Below, one piece after another: positions 1 to 11,130 of a stretch of DNA of 61,927 nucleotides. The position numbers were made by a program, and so were the translations under genes. The notes beneath the pieces were generated by a model. The model did no database searches. It saw only the letters and a program-made list of their open reading frames with translations, and was not told the DNA's origin. Source of the stretch: an uncultured Alphaproteobacteria bacterium (GTDB lineage: Bacteria > Pseudomonadota > Alphaproteobacteria > HIMB59); contig CACKFO010000010.1 in NCBI GenBank assembly GCA_902599405.1, positions 1 to 61,927 on the forward strand, written 5' to 3'. Numbering within the stretch: the first letter of the stretch is position 1; each line of letters opens with the position of its first letter.

Positions 1-119
1 TATTTTTTTCCTTAAGAAATGTATAAAATGCTATACTTATCAAAGAAAAAACAACAATATCATTTATTACAATATTAAAGTTTCCGTATAATAAAAATAA
101 AATTATCAAAAAAAATAGT

Positions 120-127
<8 letters not shown>
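1..127 (-). CDS. mreD: Rod shape-determining protein MreD, 5' part only
   Basis: The first 42 codons of a gene that runs off the left edge of the window. The ATG at 125-127 overlaps the end of mreC by 8 bases, the usual coupling in mreBCD operons. The visible residues are almost all hydrophobic (a first membrane segment, roughly residues 3-21, then the start of a second), as expected of MreD, a small multi-span inner-membrane protein that works with MreC and MreB to guide lateral wall synthesis. The call rests on position after mreB-mreC and on hydrophobicity, because no diagnostic motif is visible in the fragment. Confidence 0.8.
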
Positions 128-1914
<1,787 letters not shown>

Positions 1915-3483
1915 TTAAATACCCTTAATATTTGAGATACTAATCTCAGAAACTCCTTCTTGCATATTTGAGTTTTTTTCAAAGTTTAATATTTTATTGC
2001 ATGCATTGATATAAGATTTTGCAGAGGCAACTATAATATCTATATCAGAAGCCTTACCAATGAACTCTTTATTTGAATATCCAAGTTTAACAGTCACTTC
2101 TCCTTGTGCATCAGAGTCAGGTGTAATAGCATTTATGTGATACAAAACTAATTTTGGAGAAAATCCGACTACTTTTGAAATACAGTTAAATACTGCATCG
2201 ATGGGGCCATTGCCAGAACCACTTACCTCTTTCAGTTCCTCCTTGAAGTTTAACTCTAAAGAAGCAACGTGCTTGGAGTTAGTGCCTGACATAATGCTTA
2301 AATTTTTAAGTTTTAAAGTATTTGATTTATTGAAATGAGTATCATCTACCAGAGCTATTATATCCTCATCATAAACATCTTTCTTCTTATCAGCTAAAAG
2401 CTTGAATTTTTCGAATATCTCATTGATATAATTATCACCTACTTCATATCCTAAAATTTTTAATTTTTCCTTGAATGCATGCTTTCCAGAATGTTTACCA
2501 AGCACCAAACTTGATTTTTTTAATCCAATCGTTTCCGGTGACATAATTTCATAAGTTTGAACATTTTTTAAGACTCCATCTTGGTGAATACCTGACTCAT
2601 GCGCGAAAGCATTAGCACCAACAATTGCTTTATTAGGCTGAACAGGAAAACCTGTAATTGATGATACAAGTTTTGATGTTTTTGAAATGGCACTCGTATT
2701 AACATTAGATTGAACTTTTAAAAGATCTGATCTAACTTTCATAGCCATTACTACTTCTTCTAGTGCGGCATTGCCCGCTCTTTCTCCTAATCCATTTATA
2801 GTACACTCAATTTGTCTTGCACCATTTTCAACTGCATTAAGAGAATTTGCAACCGCTAACCCCAAATCATTATGACAATGAACAGAAATTATCGCTTTAT
2901 CAATATTAGGAACATTATTTTTAACTTTTTTTATAATCTCTCCGAATTCAAATGGTAAGGTATAACCGACTGTATCAGGAATATTTATTGTAGATGCTCC
3001 GCTTTCAATAGCTAACTCAATACATTTATATAGAAAATCAATTGAGGATCTCCCACCATCCTCACAACTCCACTCAATATTGGGACATAAATTTCTTGCA
3101 AATGAGACACTATCTTTAATTTTATCTAACACCTCTTCTTCATTTAGCTTGAGTTTAAATTTCATATGAATTGGACTCGTAGCTATAAAAGTATGAATTC
3201 TTGGATTTTTTGCTTTTTTTACAGCATTCCAAGCTATTTCTATATCCTCATGTTTTGCCCTAGCTAATCCAGCTATTTGGCAGTCCTTAATTTCACTTGC
3301 GATTGCTTGAACTGAATTAAAGTCACCTTTGGAGGCTATTGGAAAGCCTGCCTCAATTATATCAACCCTTAACTCCTCTAATAGCCTAGCAATAGAAAGC
3401 TTTTCTTCTTGATTCATCGAAGCCCCAGGAGACTGCTCTCCGTCTCTTAGAGTAGTATCAAAAATTAATACTTTATCAGGCAA
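1915..3483 (-). CDS. leuA: 2-isopropylmalate synthase LeuA
   Basis: 522 residues, the long form with a C-terminal regulatory domain. The catalytic TIM barrel begins with DTTLRDGEQSPGASM at about residues 9-23 and carries the metal-binding HCHND motif near residue 202. The C-terminal third, with the Gly-rich VSGSGNGPIDAVF, is the LeuA allosteric dimer domain that senses leucine. It condenses 2-oxoisovalerate, made through IlvB/N/C encoded just upstream, with acetyl-CoA, the first committed step to leucine. It follows ilvC by 2 bases and abuts mreB. The other leucine genes (leuB, leuC, leuD) are not in the window. Confidence 0.97.
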   Translation of the reverse strand: MPDKVLIFDTTLRDGEQSPGASMNQEEKLSIARLLEELRVDIIEAGFPIASKGDFNSVQAIASEIKDCQIAGLARAKHEDIEIAWNAVKKAKNPRIHTFIATSPIHMKFKLKLNEEEVLDKIKDSVSFARNLCPNIEWSCEDGGRSSIDFLYKCIELAIESGASTINIPDTVGYTLPFEFGEIIKKVKNNVPNIDKAIISVHCHNDLGLAVANSLNAVENGARQIECTINGLGERAGNAALEEVVMAMKVRSDLLKVQSNVNTSAISKTSKLVSSITGFPVQPNKAIVGANAFAHESGIHQDGVLKNVQTYEIMSPETIGLKKSSLVLGKHSGKHAFKEKLKILGYEVGDNYINEIFEKFKLLADKKKDVYDEDIIALVDDTHFNKSNTLKLKNLSIMSGTNSKHVASLELNFKEELKEVSGSGNGPIDAVFNCISKVVGFSPKLVLYHINAITPDSDAQGEVTVKLGYSNKEFIGKASDIDIIVASAKSYINACNKILNFEKNSNMQEGVSEISISNIKGI

Positions 3484-3485
3484 TA

Positions 3486-4502
3486 TTAGATATCCTTTAC
3501 AAGTTTATTCGATGCTATCCATGGCATCATAGACCTTAATTTGGCTCCTACTTCTTCAATTTGATGCTTTGCACCTTGGTCTCTCATTTGTTTAAACTTA
3601 ATTTGCCCTGACTTATGTTCAGCCATCCATTCTTTTGTGAAAGTACCATCTTGTATTTCACTTAGAACTTTTTTCATTTCAGCTTTAGTAGCTTCATTAG
3701 GAACTACTCTTGGACCTCTTGTGTAATCACCATATTCAGCTGTATTAGATATGGAATACCTCATATTGGCCATGCCACCTTCATACATTAGATCAACAAT
3801 TAATTTCACTTCATGTAAACATTCAAAATAAGCCATTTCAGGCGCATAGCCAGCCTCAACAAGAGTTTCAAACCCGTTTCTTACAAGAGACATTAATCCT
3901 CCACAAAGAACTGTTTGCTCACCAAATAAATCTGTTTCGCATTCCTCTTTAAATGTTGTTTCAATTATACCGGATTTACCTCCACCCAAAGCAGAAGCAT
4001 ATGCAAGACCAATTTCTTTTGCATTACCACTTACATTTTTGTCTACTGCGAGCAAACATGGTACTCCACCACCTTTAAGATACTCTCCTCTTACTGTATG
4101 GCCTGGGCCTTTTGGGGCAACCATAAAAACATCTAAGTCGTCTCTTGCTGTAATAAGTTGAAAATGAATATTTAAACCATGCGCAAATGCTAAGGCAGCA
4201 CCGTTTTTTATATTGTCGTGAATTTGAGTTTGATAAATTTCTTGTTGATTTTCATCGGGCGCTAAGAACATTACAATATCTGCATCCTTTACTGCTTCTG
4301 CAGGTGTTTGAGTTTTTAGTCCAACATTTTTTGCTTTTTCAATTGATGAAGAACCCTCTCTCAATCCCACAACTACATTAGAAGCCCCAGAGTCTTTTAG
4401 ATTTAGTGCATGAGCATGACCTTGCGATCCAAAACCTATTATTACAATTTTCTTGTCTTTTATTATGTTAAAATCAGCATCTTGTTCGTAATAAACCTTC
4501 AT
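3486..4502 (-). CDS. ilvC: Ketol-acid reductoisomerase IlvC (class I)
   Basis: 338 residues, the class I length. The Rossmann motif GFGSQG lies at residues 23-28 and the NADPH-preference loop GLREGSSS follows the second beta strand. The knotted C-terminal domain carries the metal-binding acidic segments, for example [11 protein letters not shown]. It isomerises and reduces acetolactate or acetohydroxybutyrate to the dihydroxy acids of valine and isoleucine synthesis. The gene sits 17 bases after ilvN and 2 bases before leuA, inside the ilvB-ilvN-ilvC-leuA run. Confidence 0.97.
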   Translation of the reverse strand: MKVYYEQDADFNIIKDKKIVIIGFGSQGHAHALNLKDSGASNVVVGLREGSSSIEKAKNVGLKTQTPAEAVKDADIVMFLAPDENQQEIYQTQIHDNIKNGAALAFAHGLNIHFQLITARDDLDVFMVAPKGPGHTVRGEYLKGGGVPCLLAVDKNVSGNAKEIGLAYASALGGGKSGIIETTFKEECETDLFGEQTVLCGGLMSLVRNGFETLVEAGYAPEMAYFECLHEVKLIVDLMYEGGMANMRYSISNTAEYGDYTRGPRVVPNEATKAEMKKVLSEIQDGTFTKEWMAEHKSGQIKFKQMRDQGAKHQIEEVGAKLRSMMPWIASNKLVKDI

Positions 4503-4519
4503 ATTACCCCCTAAAAACG

Positions 4520-5056
4520 TTATATTCCGAGCCCTATAGGCCCACTTCGAACTAATTCGACTTTTATACCACCGATTGTGTCTAAGTCATCTAAAAATTT
4601 GTTTATTCGCTCGCTTGTGCCTGATATCTCATAAACAACAAAATTTTGTCTTTTTTGAACAGTTCTTGAACGATAAATATCTGCAAAATTGAGTATTTTT
4701 TGATCTTGTTCCTCATTTTCAAATTCGATTTTTACTAGGCAAATTTCTGCCTCATAAGACTCGCTTAAGTTTGCTAAATTAGTGGCACTATGAACGGGAA
4801 CAAGTTTTTCTAGTTGTGCTATAATTTGACTAATTACTTTTTCTTCTCCTAAAGTTTCTATTGTAATTCGAGAAAGATTTTTCTTAACGTCTACAACTGT
4901 TACATTTAATGCTTCAATATTATATCCTCTTCCTGAAAATAAACCTACTATACGTGCAAGAATACCAGGTTCGTTATCAACAATAACGGAAAGGACGCTT
5001 CTCTTGGACTGTTTAAAAGCGTTTATAGGTGTAGGGTAAACTGAAGTAGAGGACAT
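4520..5056 (-). CDS. ilvN: Acetolactate synthase small (regulatory) subunit IlvN
   Basis: 178 residues, typical of the alphaproteobacterial small subunit. The ACT domain starts near residue 18, with [20 protein letters not shown] and then [11 protein letters not shown]; this is the valine-binding feedback module. The second half is the ALS_ss C-terminal domain that contacts the catalytic subunit. It follows ilvB by 13 bases and precedes ilvC by 17, consistent with stoichiometric expression with both. Confidence 0.96.
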   Translation of the reverse strand: MSSTSVYPTPINAFKQSKRSVLSVIVDNEPGILARIVGLFSGRGYNIEALNVTVVDVKKNLSRITIETLGEEKVISQIIAQLEKLVPVHSATNLANLSESYEAEICLVKIEFENEEQDQKILNFADIYRSRTVQKRQNFVVYEISGTSERINKFLDDLDTIGGIKVELVRSGPIGLGI

Positions 5057-5069
5057 TATGAAAAAATTA

Positions 5070-6842
5070 TTAAACTAGTACTTTTCCTTTTTCCTGATTT
5101 TCAGGATTTTCTTTATCGTATTTAGATAGTAACATTTCGTGATGCGCAGCTCCACTTGGTATCATAGGAAAACAATTTTCTTTTTTATCGACCCAAATAT
5201 CAGCGATAACTGGTCTGTCAATTGAAATCATTTCATTAATTGTATCATCTAATTCAGAAATATTTTTTGCCCTAACTCCAACAGCATTGAAACTCTCTGC
5301 CAATTTTTTAAAATCAGGAAGGGCATCCACGTAACTCTCTGAATATCTACTACCATGTAATAGTTCCTGCCACTGTCTAACCATTCCCATATATTCATTA
5401 TTAAGGATAAAAATTTTGATAGGTAACTTATATTGAACAGCTGTAGCTATTTCTTGAATGTTCATGAGAAAAGATGCCTCACCAGCTATATCTATAACTA
5501 GTGAGTCTGGATTTGCCATTTGTGCACCGACTGCGGCTGGCATACCGAAACCCATTGTGCCTAAACCACCTGATGTAATCCATCTGTTTGGTTTTGAAAA
5601 CTTATAATATTGAGCTGCCCACATTTGATGCTGACCGACTTCTGTAGTAACAAAAGTGTCTTTTTGTTTTGTTAATTCGTAAAGTCTGGATATAGCATGT
5701 TGTGGTTTGATCACTTCATCGCCTTGTTCGTAGTGAAGACATTCTTTTTTTCTCCATTCATTAATTTGACCCCACCAATTATCATAATCTTTATCGCCAA
5801 AATCAATGTTATTGGAGTCTATAAATGCGTTAATTTCTTTAAGTGTTATAGTAATATCAGTATTAGTATGAAAATTGACTTTAACGTTTTTATTGATTGA
5901 ACTTTGATCAATATCTATATGGAATTTTATAGAGTCCGGTGAAAAAGCATCTAATCTACCTGTAACACGGTCATCAAATCTTGCTCCAACATTAATCATC
6001 AAATCACATTTGTTCATTGCCAAGTTAGCTTCGTAATTTCCATGCATACCTAACATCCCAAGTGAACTTTTATCCTCACCTGGAAAGCATCCCAATCCAT
6101 GAAGAGTTGTTGTAATTGGAATATTGGTTTTGTTTACGAGTTTAATAAGCTCTTGACTAGCTTGATGACCTGAGTTTAAACAACCACCACCAACATAAAA
6201 TATAGGTCTCTCAGATTTTTTAATGTGGTTTACTAGTTCTTTGACAAAATTTTTATCTACGTTTTTGGAACCAGCTTTAATTCTGTGCTCTCTAAAACTG
6301 ATGTCTTTCTTTGATATGTATTTTGACTTTGCAAACTGAATATCTTTAGGAATATCAATTAAAACAGGACCAGGTCTACCAGAGCTAGCAATTTTAAATG
6401 CCTCATGGATAGTCTCTGAGAGTTTACTTACATCCTTCACTAAATAATTGTGCTTGGTGCATGGTCTTGTAATTCCAGTTGTATCACATTCCTGAAATGC
6501 ATCTGTTCCAATTAAATGTGATGGGACTTGACCACTGATACAGACAATCGGAATGCTATCCATCAATGCATCAGTTAGTCCAGTAACGACATTGGTCACA
6601 CCAGGACCAGATGTTACTAACAATACACCTACTTTCCCACTCGATCTAGCATAGCCCTCTGCTGCATGAACCGCACCAGCCTCTTGCCTTACAAGAACAT
6701 GTTTTAAAAAGTTTTGGCCAAATATTGCGTCATAAATTGGAAGAACAGCTCCGCCTGGATAACCAAATATTGTATCAACCTCTTGGTCTTTAAGGGCTTT
6801 AAGTAAAATATCTGCACCCGTGAATTCGTTTTCATTGTTCAT
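5070..6842 (-). CDS. ilvB: Acetolactate synthase large (catalytic) subunit IlvB
   Basis: 590 residues with the three-domain thiamine-diphosphate enzyme layout. The N-terminal PYR domain contains GYPGGAVLPIYDA and the activating Glu in RQEAGAVHAAEGYAR. The middle domain binds FAD, and the C-terminal PP domain contains GGLGTMGFGMPAAVGA. The diphosphate/Mg2+ motif, usually GDGS or GDAS, reads GEAS here, so Glu replaces the metal-binding Asp. The enzyme makes acetolactate and acetohydroxybutyrate from pyruvate. Its start lies 11 bases inside the 3' end of miaA, so translation is probably coupled. Confidence 0.96.
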   Translation of the reverse strand: MNNENEFTGADILLKALKDQEVDTIFGYPGGAVLPIYDAIFGQNFLKHVLVRQEAGAVHAAEGYARSSGKVGVLLVTSGPGVTNVVTGLTDALMDSIPIVCISGQVPSHLIGTDAFQECDTTGITRPCTKHNYLVKDVSKLSETIHEAFKIASSGRPGPVLIDIPKDIQFAKSKYISKKDISFREHRIKAGSKNVDKNFVKELVNHIKKSERPIFYVGGGCLNSGHQASQELIKLVNKTNIPITTTLHGLGCFPGEDKSSLGMLGMHGNYEANLAMNKCDLMINVGARFDDRVTGRLDAFSPDSIKFHIDIDQSSINKNVKVNFHTNTDITITLKEINAFIDSNNIDFGDKDYDNWWGQINEWRKKECLHYEQGDEVIKPQHAISRLYELTKQKDTFVTTEVGQHQMWAAQYYKFSKPNRWITSGGLGTMGFGMPAAVGAQMANPDSLVIDIAGEASFLMNIQEIATAVQYKLPIKIFILNNEYMGMVRQWQELLHGSRYSESYVDALPDFKKLAESFNAVGVRAKNISELDDTINEMISIDRPVIADIWVDKKENCFPMIPSGAAHHEMLLSKYDKENPENQEKGKVLV

Positions 6843-7743
6843 TTAGGTATATACTTATATTTTCAATTGAATCTTTAGGGAAGCTTTTTTTATAGTTTAT
6901 TCTCAAATTAAGTTGGCTAAATTTTTGGTTATTCCACCATGTAAACTGTCTTTTAATATACCTCTTGGTATTTTTAATTCCTAAATAAATAGCCTCATCT
7001 ATACTTAATTTATTTCTAACACAAGATAGCAATTCAGGTAGACCATGAGCTTTATAGAGAGTTTTTGATATTTTTTTATTTTCATAAAGTGATTTAACCT
7101 CTTCTAAAGCGCCCTTGTTTATCATTTGATGAAATCTTAATTCTGCTTTTTCATAAAGATCTTTCTTGGGTTTTGTAACTTGAATAACAAGTGAATTAGG
7201 AGTGATCGGTGCTTTGCTACCATAATTATTTTCCATTGTGTCATTATGCTCCAAGCAAAAAGCTAAACGACTTAATAATCTTTGTTTATCTTTTGGAAAA
7301 ATTTTTTCTTTATAATATTTTTCTAAAATATTCAGGCAATGATCTGGGCCTTTGTCTAGAAATAAATCTTCTGCTTGTTTATTAAATTTGTAACTAATTG
7401 ATGGCATTACTGATAATCCCTCTATTAGTGATTGAATATAAAATCCAGTACCACCAACAAAAACAGGTATTTTATTTCTACTTTGAATATTTTTAATTAC
7501 TTGTTTAACTTCATCTATCCAATGATTGACTGAATATTCTTTATTATTTACATGTCCATAGAGATGATGAGGTACTATCTTTAATTCTTGTTCTGTGGGT
7601 CTATTTGATAAAATTTTAAGTTGTTTATATACTTGTATACTATCAGCATTAATAACTTCTATATCTATTAATTTTGATAGTTCATATGCGTAATCATTTT
7701 TACCTGAACAAGTGGGACCTACAACAAAAAGAAATTTATTCAA
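6832..7743 (-). CDS. miaA: tRNA dimethylallyltransferase MiaA
   Basis: 303 residues. MiaA adds the dimethylallyl group to A37 of tRNAs that read codons starting with U. The family motifs are present: the P-loop at residues 9-16, DSIQVYKQL, GGTGFYIQSL and the C-terminal KRYIKRQFTWW. The start is TTG at 7741-7743, overlapping the degP stop; the P-loop is so close that no later start is possible. The P-loop ends in Lys-Asn (GPTCSGKN) where the family has Lys-Ser or Lys-Thr. The gene lies between degP and ilvB in the long minus-strand run. Confidence 0.93.
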   Translation of the reverse strand: MNKFLFVVGPTCSGKNDYAYELSKLIDIEVINADSIQVYKQLKILSNRPTEQELKIVPHHLYGHVNNKEYSVNHWIDEVKQVIKNIQSRNKIPVFVGGTGFYIQSLIEGLSVMPSISYKFNKQAEDLFLDKGPDHCLNILEKYYKEKIFPKDKQRLLSRLAFCLEHNDTMENNYGSKAPITPNSLVIQVTKPKKDLYEKAELRFHQMINKGALEEVKSLYENKKISKTLYKAHGLPELLSCVRNKLSIDEAIYLGIKNTKRYIKRQFTWWNNQKFSQLNLRINYKKSFPKDSIENISIYLNEQ

Positions 7744-9124
7744 TAACGAATGGGTTTATTAACCAAAATTCATTACCATCTCTAATAACCCTTAATAACA
7801 ATTTATCTCGATTCAAATTAATACTATTTGATATGATCTTCTCAAAAGAACTTATATCTGTGATTTTTTCACTGGATACTTGAATAATAACATCATTCTT
7901 TAAAAGATTTTCATTATTATCTCCTACCTCTGTGACCAAAATACCTTTAGTTTTTGAGTCTAACCCTAAAGAATTTATAGCATCTATTGTCAACTCAAGA
8001 ACAGTGATATCTAACTCTTCTAAATAAACACCATCATTTTTAGCGAGTTTGCGACCCTCCTCTAATTCACCTACCCTTACCTTTATATCTATAATTTCTC
8101 CATTTCTCCAAACTTTAACAATTACTTCACTATCTATTGGGGTTTCAGCAACAACTTTAGGCAAATCTTTAAATGATGTGATTTTTTGATTGTTAAACTC
8201 AATTATTATATCTCCAGCTTGAATGTTTGATAACGCAGCAGGGCTATTTGGTTCAACAGAAGCAACAAATGCTCCCTCCGTTGAGTCATAGCCTAAACTC
8301 TCGGAAAATTCTTCAGTTAAATCTTGAATTTGAACACCAAGTCTTCCTCTTTTTGCCTGACCAAATGAGATTATTTGTTCAACAATTAATTTTGCTGTTT
8401 GAGAGGGAATAGAAAAACCTAAGCCAACACTTCCACCTGTTTGAGAGATAATCATTGAATTAATTCCAATTACCTCTCCATCTAAATTAAATAAGGGTCC
8501 GCCGGAGTTACCTCTATTGATTGGTGCATCAGTTTGTATAAAGTCAACGTAAGGGCCACCACCTATATCTCTATTTATAGATGATATTATTCCTGAAGTT
8601 ACAGTTCCGCCTAAACCCAGAGGGTTACCAATAGCTAGTACAATATCTCCAACTCTTGACAAATCCGAGTCTCCCCAATTAACACTTTGTATGTCAACAG
8701 TTGAGGGGTCAATTTTTAAAACAGCTATGTCAGTTTTTGGGTCAGTTCCAACAAGTTCTGCAGGAACTTCATCGATACCATTATTGAAAATTACAGTAAT
8801 CTGATCTGCTCCACTTATTACGTGATTATTTGTTACTACATAACCTTCATCGCTAATAATAAATCCTGACCCAAGACCTGTTAGATTTTCACGTTTTGGC
8901 ATTTGATTGCCAAAAAAATCATCAAACATATCATTGAACGGATGGCCTTCTGGTAATTCAGGTAATTGCCTAGTTTGTCTTTCTACGGTTTGACTAGTAG
9001 CAATACTTACAACTGAAGGTAGAAGTTCATCAACTAAATCTGCATAACCTCTCTCAAATTGTGCTGATGCACTTTGGATTATAAAAAATATACTGAAAAG
9101 AGATAAAACTAAGTGTCTTTTCAT
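7736..9124 (-). CDS. degP: Periplasmic serine protease, DegP/HtrA (Do) family
   Basis: 462 residues. An N-terminal signal peptide (residues 1-21, ending ASA) is followed by a trypsin-like domain with the triad His101 (TNNHV), Asp132 (KTDIAVL) and Ser207 (GNSGGP), then two PDZ domains (about 255-345 and 370-455). It is a quality-control protease and chaperone of the periplasm. The gene follows hflC by 13 bases, an order common in alphaproteobacteria, where the HflKC complex and Do protease are made together. Assignment to DegP versus DegQ/DegS types cannot be settled from sequence alone, but the double PDZ favours DegP/DegQ. Confidence 0.95.
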   Translation of the reverse strand: MKRHLVLSLFSIFFIIQSASAQFERGYADLVDELLPSVVSIATSQTVERQTRQLPELPEGHPFNDMFDDFFGNQMPKRENLTGLGSGFIISDEGYVVTNNHVISGADQITVIFNNGIDEVPAELVGTDPKTDIAVLKIDPSTVDIQSVNWGDSDLSRVGDIVLAIGNPLGLGGTVTSGIISSINRDIGGGPYVDFIQTDAPINRGNSGGPLFNLDGEVIGINSMIISQTGGSVGLGFSIPSQTAKLIVEQIISFGQAKRGRLGVQIQDLTEEFSESLGYDSTEGAFVASVEPNSPAALSNIQAGDIIIEFNNQKITSFKDLPKVVAETPIDSEVIVKVWRNGEIIDIKVRVGELEEGRKLAKNDGVYLEELDITVLELTIDAINSLGLDSKTKGILVTEVGDNNENLLKNDVIIQVSSEKITDISSFEKIISNSINLNRDKLLLRVIRDGNEFWLINPFVIE

Positions 9125-9137
9125 TTAAAAATTTTAT

Positions 9138-10007
9138 TTAGTTGGCGCCCTCAGAGTTTTCAAAGTACTCAAAGAAGTCACTATCAGGAGAAATGACCAT
9201 AGTGGTTGTTCCGTCTTTAAAAGTATCTGCGTATGCTTCCATTGATCTAATAAATTCAAAAAATTCAGGGTCTTTTGCAAAAGCCTCATTTAAAATTTGG
9301 TTTCTTGCGGCTTCACCTTCACCTTTTAAGATATTAGATTGTTTTTCTGCTTCAGCAATAATCTCAATTTTCTCTCTATCAGCAGTCGCCTTAATTTTTT
9401 GTGAGATCTCCTGACCTTCCGCTCTTAATAAATTTGCTTCCCTTTCTCTTTCCGTTCTCATCCTATCAAACACGTTAGATTGAACTTCTGGTGTAAGTTC
9501 TGTTCTTTTTAACCTCAGGTCAACAATTTCAATACCAAAGGTATCTTGATCTTCACGAACATTTTCAAAAATCTCAGCCATAATTTTATCACGATCATCA
9601 GATAACAAATCATTTAATTGATACTGAGCTATTACACCTCTTACAGATGAGTTTACTATTCTACCCAAACGATCATTAAGGGCTAACTCTGTTCTGGTTG
9701 TTTGAAAAAACTTTAAAGGATCTTTAATCATATATCTGACTATTGAGTCGACCACAATACGCTTTTGGTCTCTTAGTATTACCTCTTCTTGAGCAGGATC
9801 TAAGTTTAAAACCCTGCTGTCGTAGTAAACAACGTTTTGGATAAATGGTAGTTTAAATTTCAAACCAGGTGATTGATGCACAGCACGCGGTTCACCAAAT
9901 TGCAAAACAATTACTTGTTTTGTTTGATCAACAACAAAGAAAAAGCCTGATGCAAACAAGATAAAGAAGAAAGATAATCCAACAATAATATAGTTTCTCA
10001 TTTTCAT
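9138..10007 (-). CDS. hflC: FtsH protease modulator HflC
   Basis: 289 residues: one N-terminal membrane segment (about 5-25), then a band-7/SPFH domain opening with VVDQTKQVIVLQFGEP, then a long charged helix with AEGQEISQKI and related repeats. HflC and HflK form a cage around the membrane protease FtsH and control access of substrates. The start overlaps the hflK stop by 1 base. The charged C-terminal helix and the ending SDFFEYFE are typical of HflC. Confidence 0.95.
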   Translation of the reverse strand: MKMRNYIIVGLSFFFILFASGFFFVVDQTKQVIVLQFGEPRAVHQSPGLKFKLPFIQNVVYYDSRVLNLDPAQEEVILRDQKRIVVDSIVRYMIKDPLKFFQTTRTELALNDRLGRIVNSSVRGVIAQYQLNDLLSDDRDKIMAEIFENVREDQDTFGIEIVDLRLKRTELTPEVQSNVFDRMRTEREREANLLRAEGQEISQKIKATADREKIEIIAEAEKQSNILKGEGEAARNQILNEAFAKDPEFFEFIRSMEAYADTFKDGTTTMVISPDSDFFEYFENSEGAN

Positions 10008-11104
10008 TAGTTGCTACCTGTCTGCTTGCTCTTGTTTAACTCGTTTAAAGGCAAATACGGAACAACTCCGTTACCAGAATTCTGATCAATCATTATTTTA
10101 CTAGATCCTGACAGGACGTCTCTTAATGTTTCTAAATAAATTCTTTTTTTTGTTGTCTCTTTAGATTGCTCATATGTGTCTAACACTTGAAGAAATCTAC
10201 TTGCTTCACCTTCAGCTTGTTTAATTAGTTTATTTTTATAACCCTCTGCCTCTTGGAGTATTTTTTCAGCTTCACCTCTTGCCTCAGGCACAATTCTGTT
10301 ACTGTAAGCCTCTGCTTGGTTGACTGTTCTCTCCTTATCCTGTCTTGCTTTTTGAACATCATCAAATGCATCTATAACCTCTCTTGGGGGGTTAACGTCT
10401 TGTAATTGTATAGATTGAATTAGTATTCCAACTTCATATTCATCCAAAAGTTCTTGTAGTAAAGATCTTGAGTCTCTTTCAACTGATTGTCTAGATACGG
10501 TTAGTAGGCCTTCTAAGTTAGTCTGACCTACAACTTCTCTTAAAACACTTTCAGATATAACTTTTACTGTTTCTTCAGGGTCTCTTAAATTAAATAAAAA
10601 CTGCCCAGCATCTTTAATTCTGTATAGAACTGTATAATCTAAATCAGATATATTTTGGTCGGATGTTAACATCATACTTTCTTCGAGTACATCTCTAGTA
10701 GAATTACCATTGGATCTAAAACCAACATTAATTTTCCTGATTGCCTCAACTTTAGGAGTTAAGACTTTTCCTATAGGTGTTGGGAAAAAATAATGGAGCC
10801 CTGGATCTGTTGTACTTTCATTCCATTTACCAAAAAGTAGTTCAACCCCTTGTTCATCAGGCTCAACTCTATAAAAACCTGTCGCAAGCCAAATTACAAA
10901 AGCTATTAATATTAAAAATGAAACACCCTTAAAACCGCCTTTAAAAGGCATTTTAATTTTATATTTATTCTTTAAATCTTTGAGAAGGTCATCAATTGAA
11001 TCGTTGTTACCACCTGAGAAACCGCCGGAACCTCTATTATTGTTCCCTGATGAAGGCCCCCATGGACCATCAAGTGCAAAAATTTTAAATTTGTTTTTGT
11101 TCAC
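10007..11104 (-). CDS. hflK: FtsH protease modulator HflK
   Basis: 365 residues. The cytoplasmic N-terminus is Gly- and Asn-rich with DGPWGPSSG, the classic HflK opening. A membrane segment at about 62-80 follows, then a band-7/SPFH domain starting YRVEPDEQGVELLFGKW, and a C-terminal Ala/Glu-rich helix. It partners HflC, encoded immediately downstream with a 1-base overlap. Only 26 bases separate its start from the divergent mrp gene, so the promoter of the whole minus-strand run must lie in or across the mrp 5' end. Confidence 0.95.
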   Translation of the reverse strand: MNKNKFKIFALDGPWGPSSGNNNRGSGGFSGGNNDSIDDLLKDLKNKYKIKMPFKGGFKGVSFLILIAFVIWLATGFYRVEPDEQGVELLFGKWNESTTDPGLHYFFPTPIGKVLTPKVEAIRKINVGFRSNGNSTRDVLEESMMLTSDQNISDLDYTVLYRIKDAGQFLFNLRDPEETVKVISESVLREVVGQTNLEGLLTVSRQSVERDSRSLLQELLDEYEVGILIQSIQLQDVNPPREVIDAFDDVQKARQDKERTVNQAEAYSNRIVPEARGEAEKILQEAEGYKNKLIKQAEGEASRFLQVLDTYEQSKETTKKRIYLETLRDVLSGSSKIMIDQNSGNGVVPYLPLNELNKSKQTGSN

Positions 11105-11130
11105 GATACATTATATGTAGTGTTTAATAT

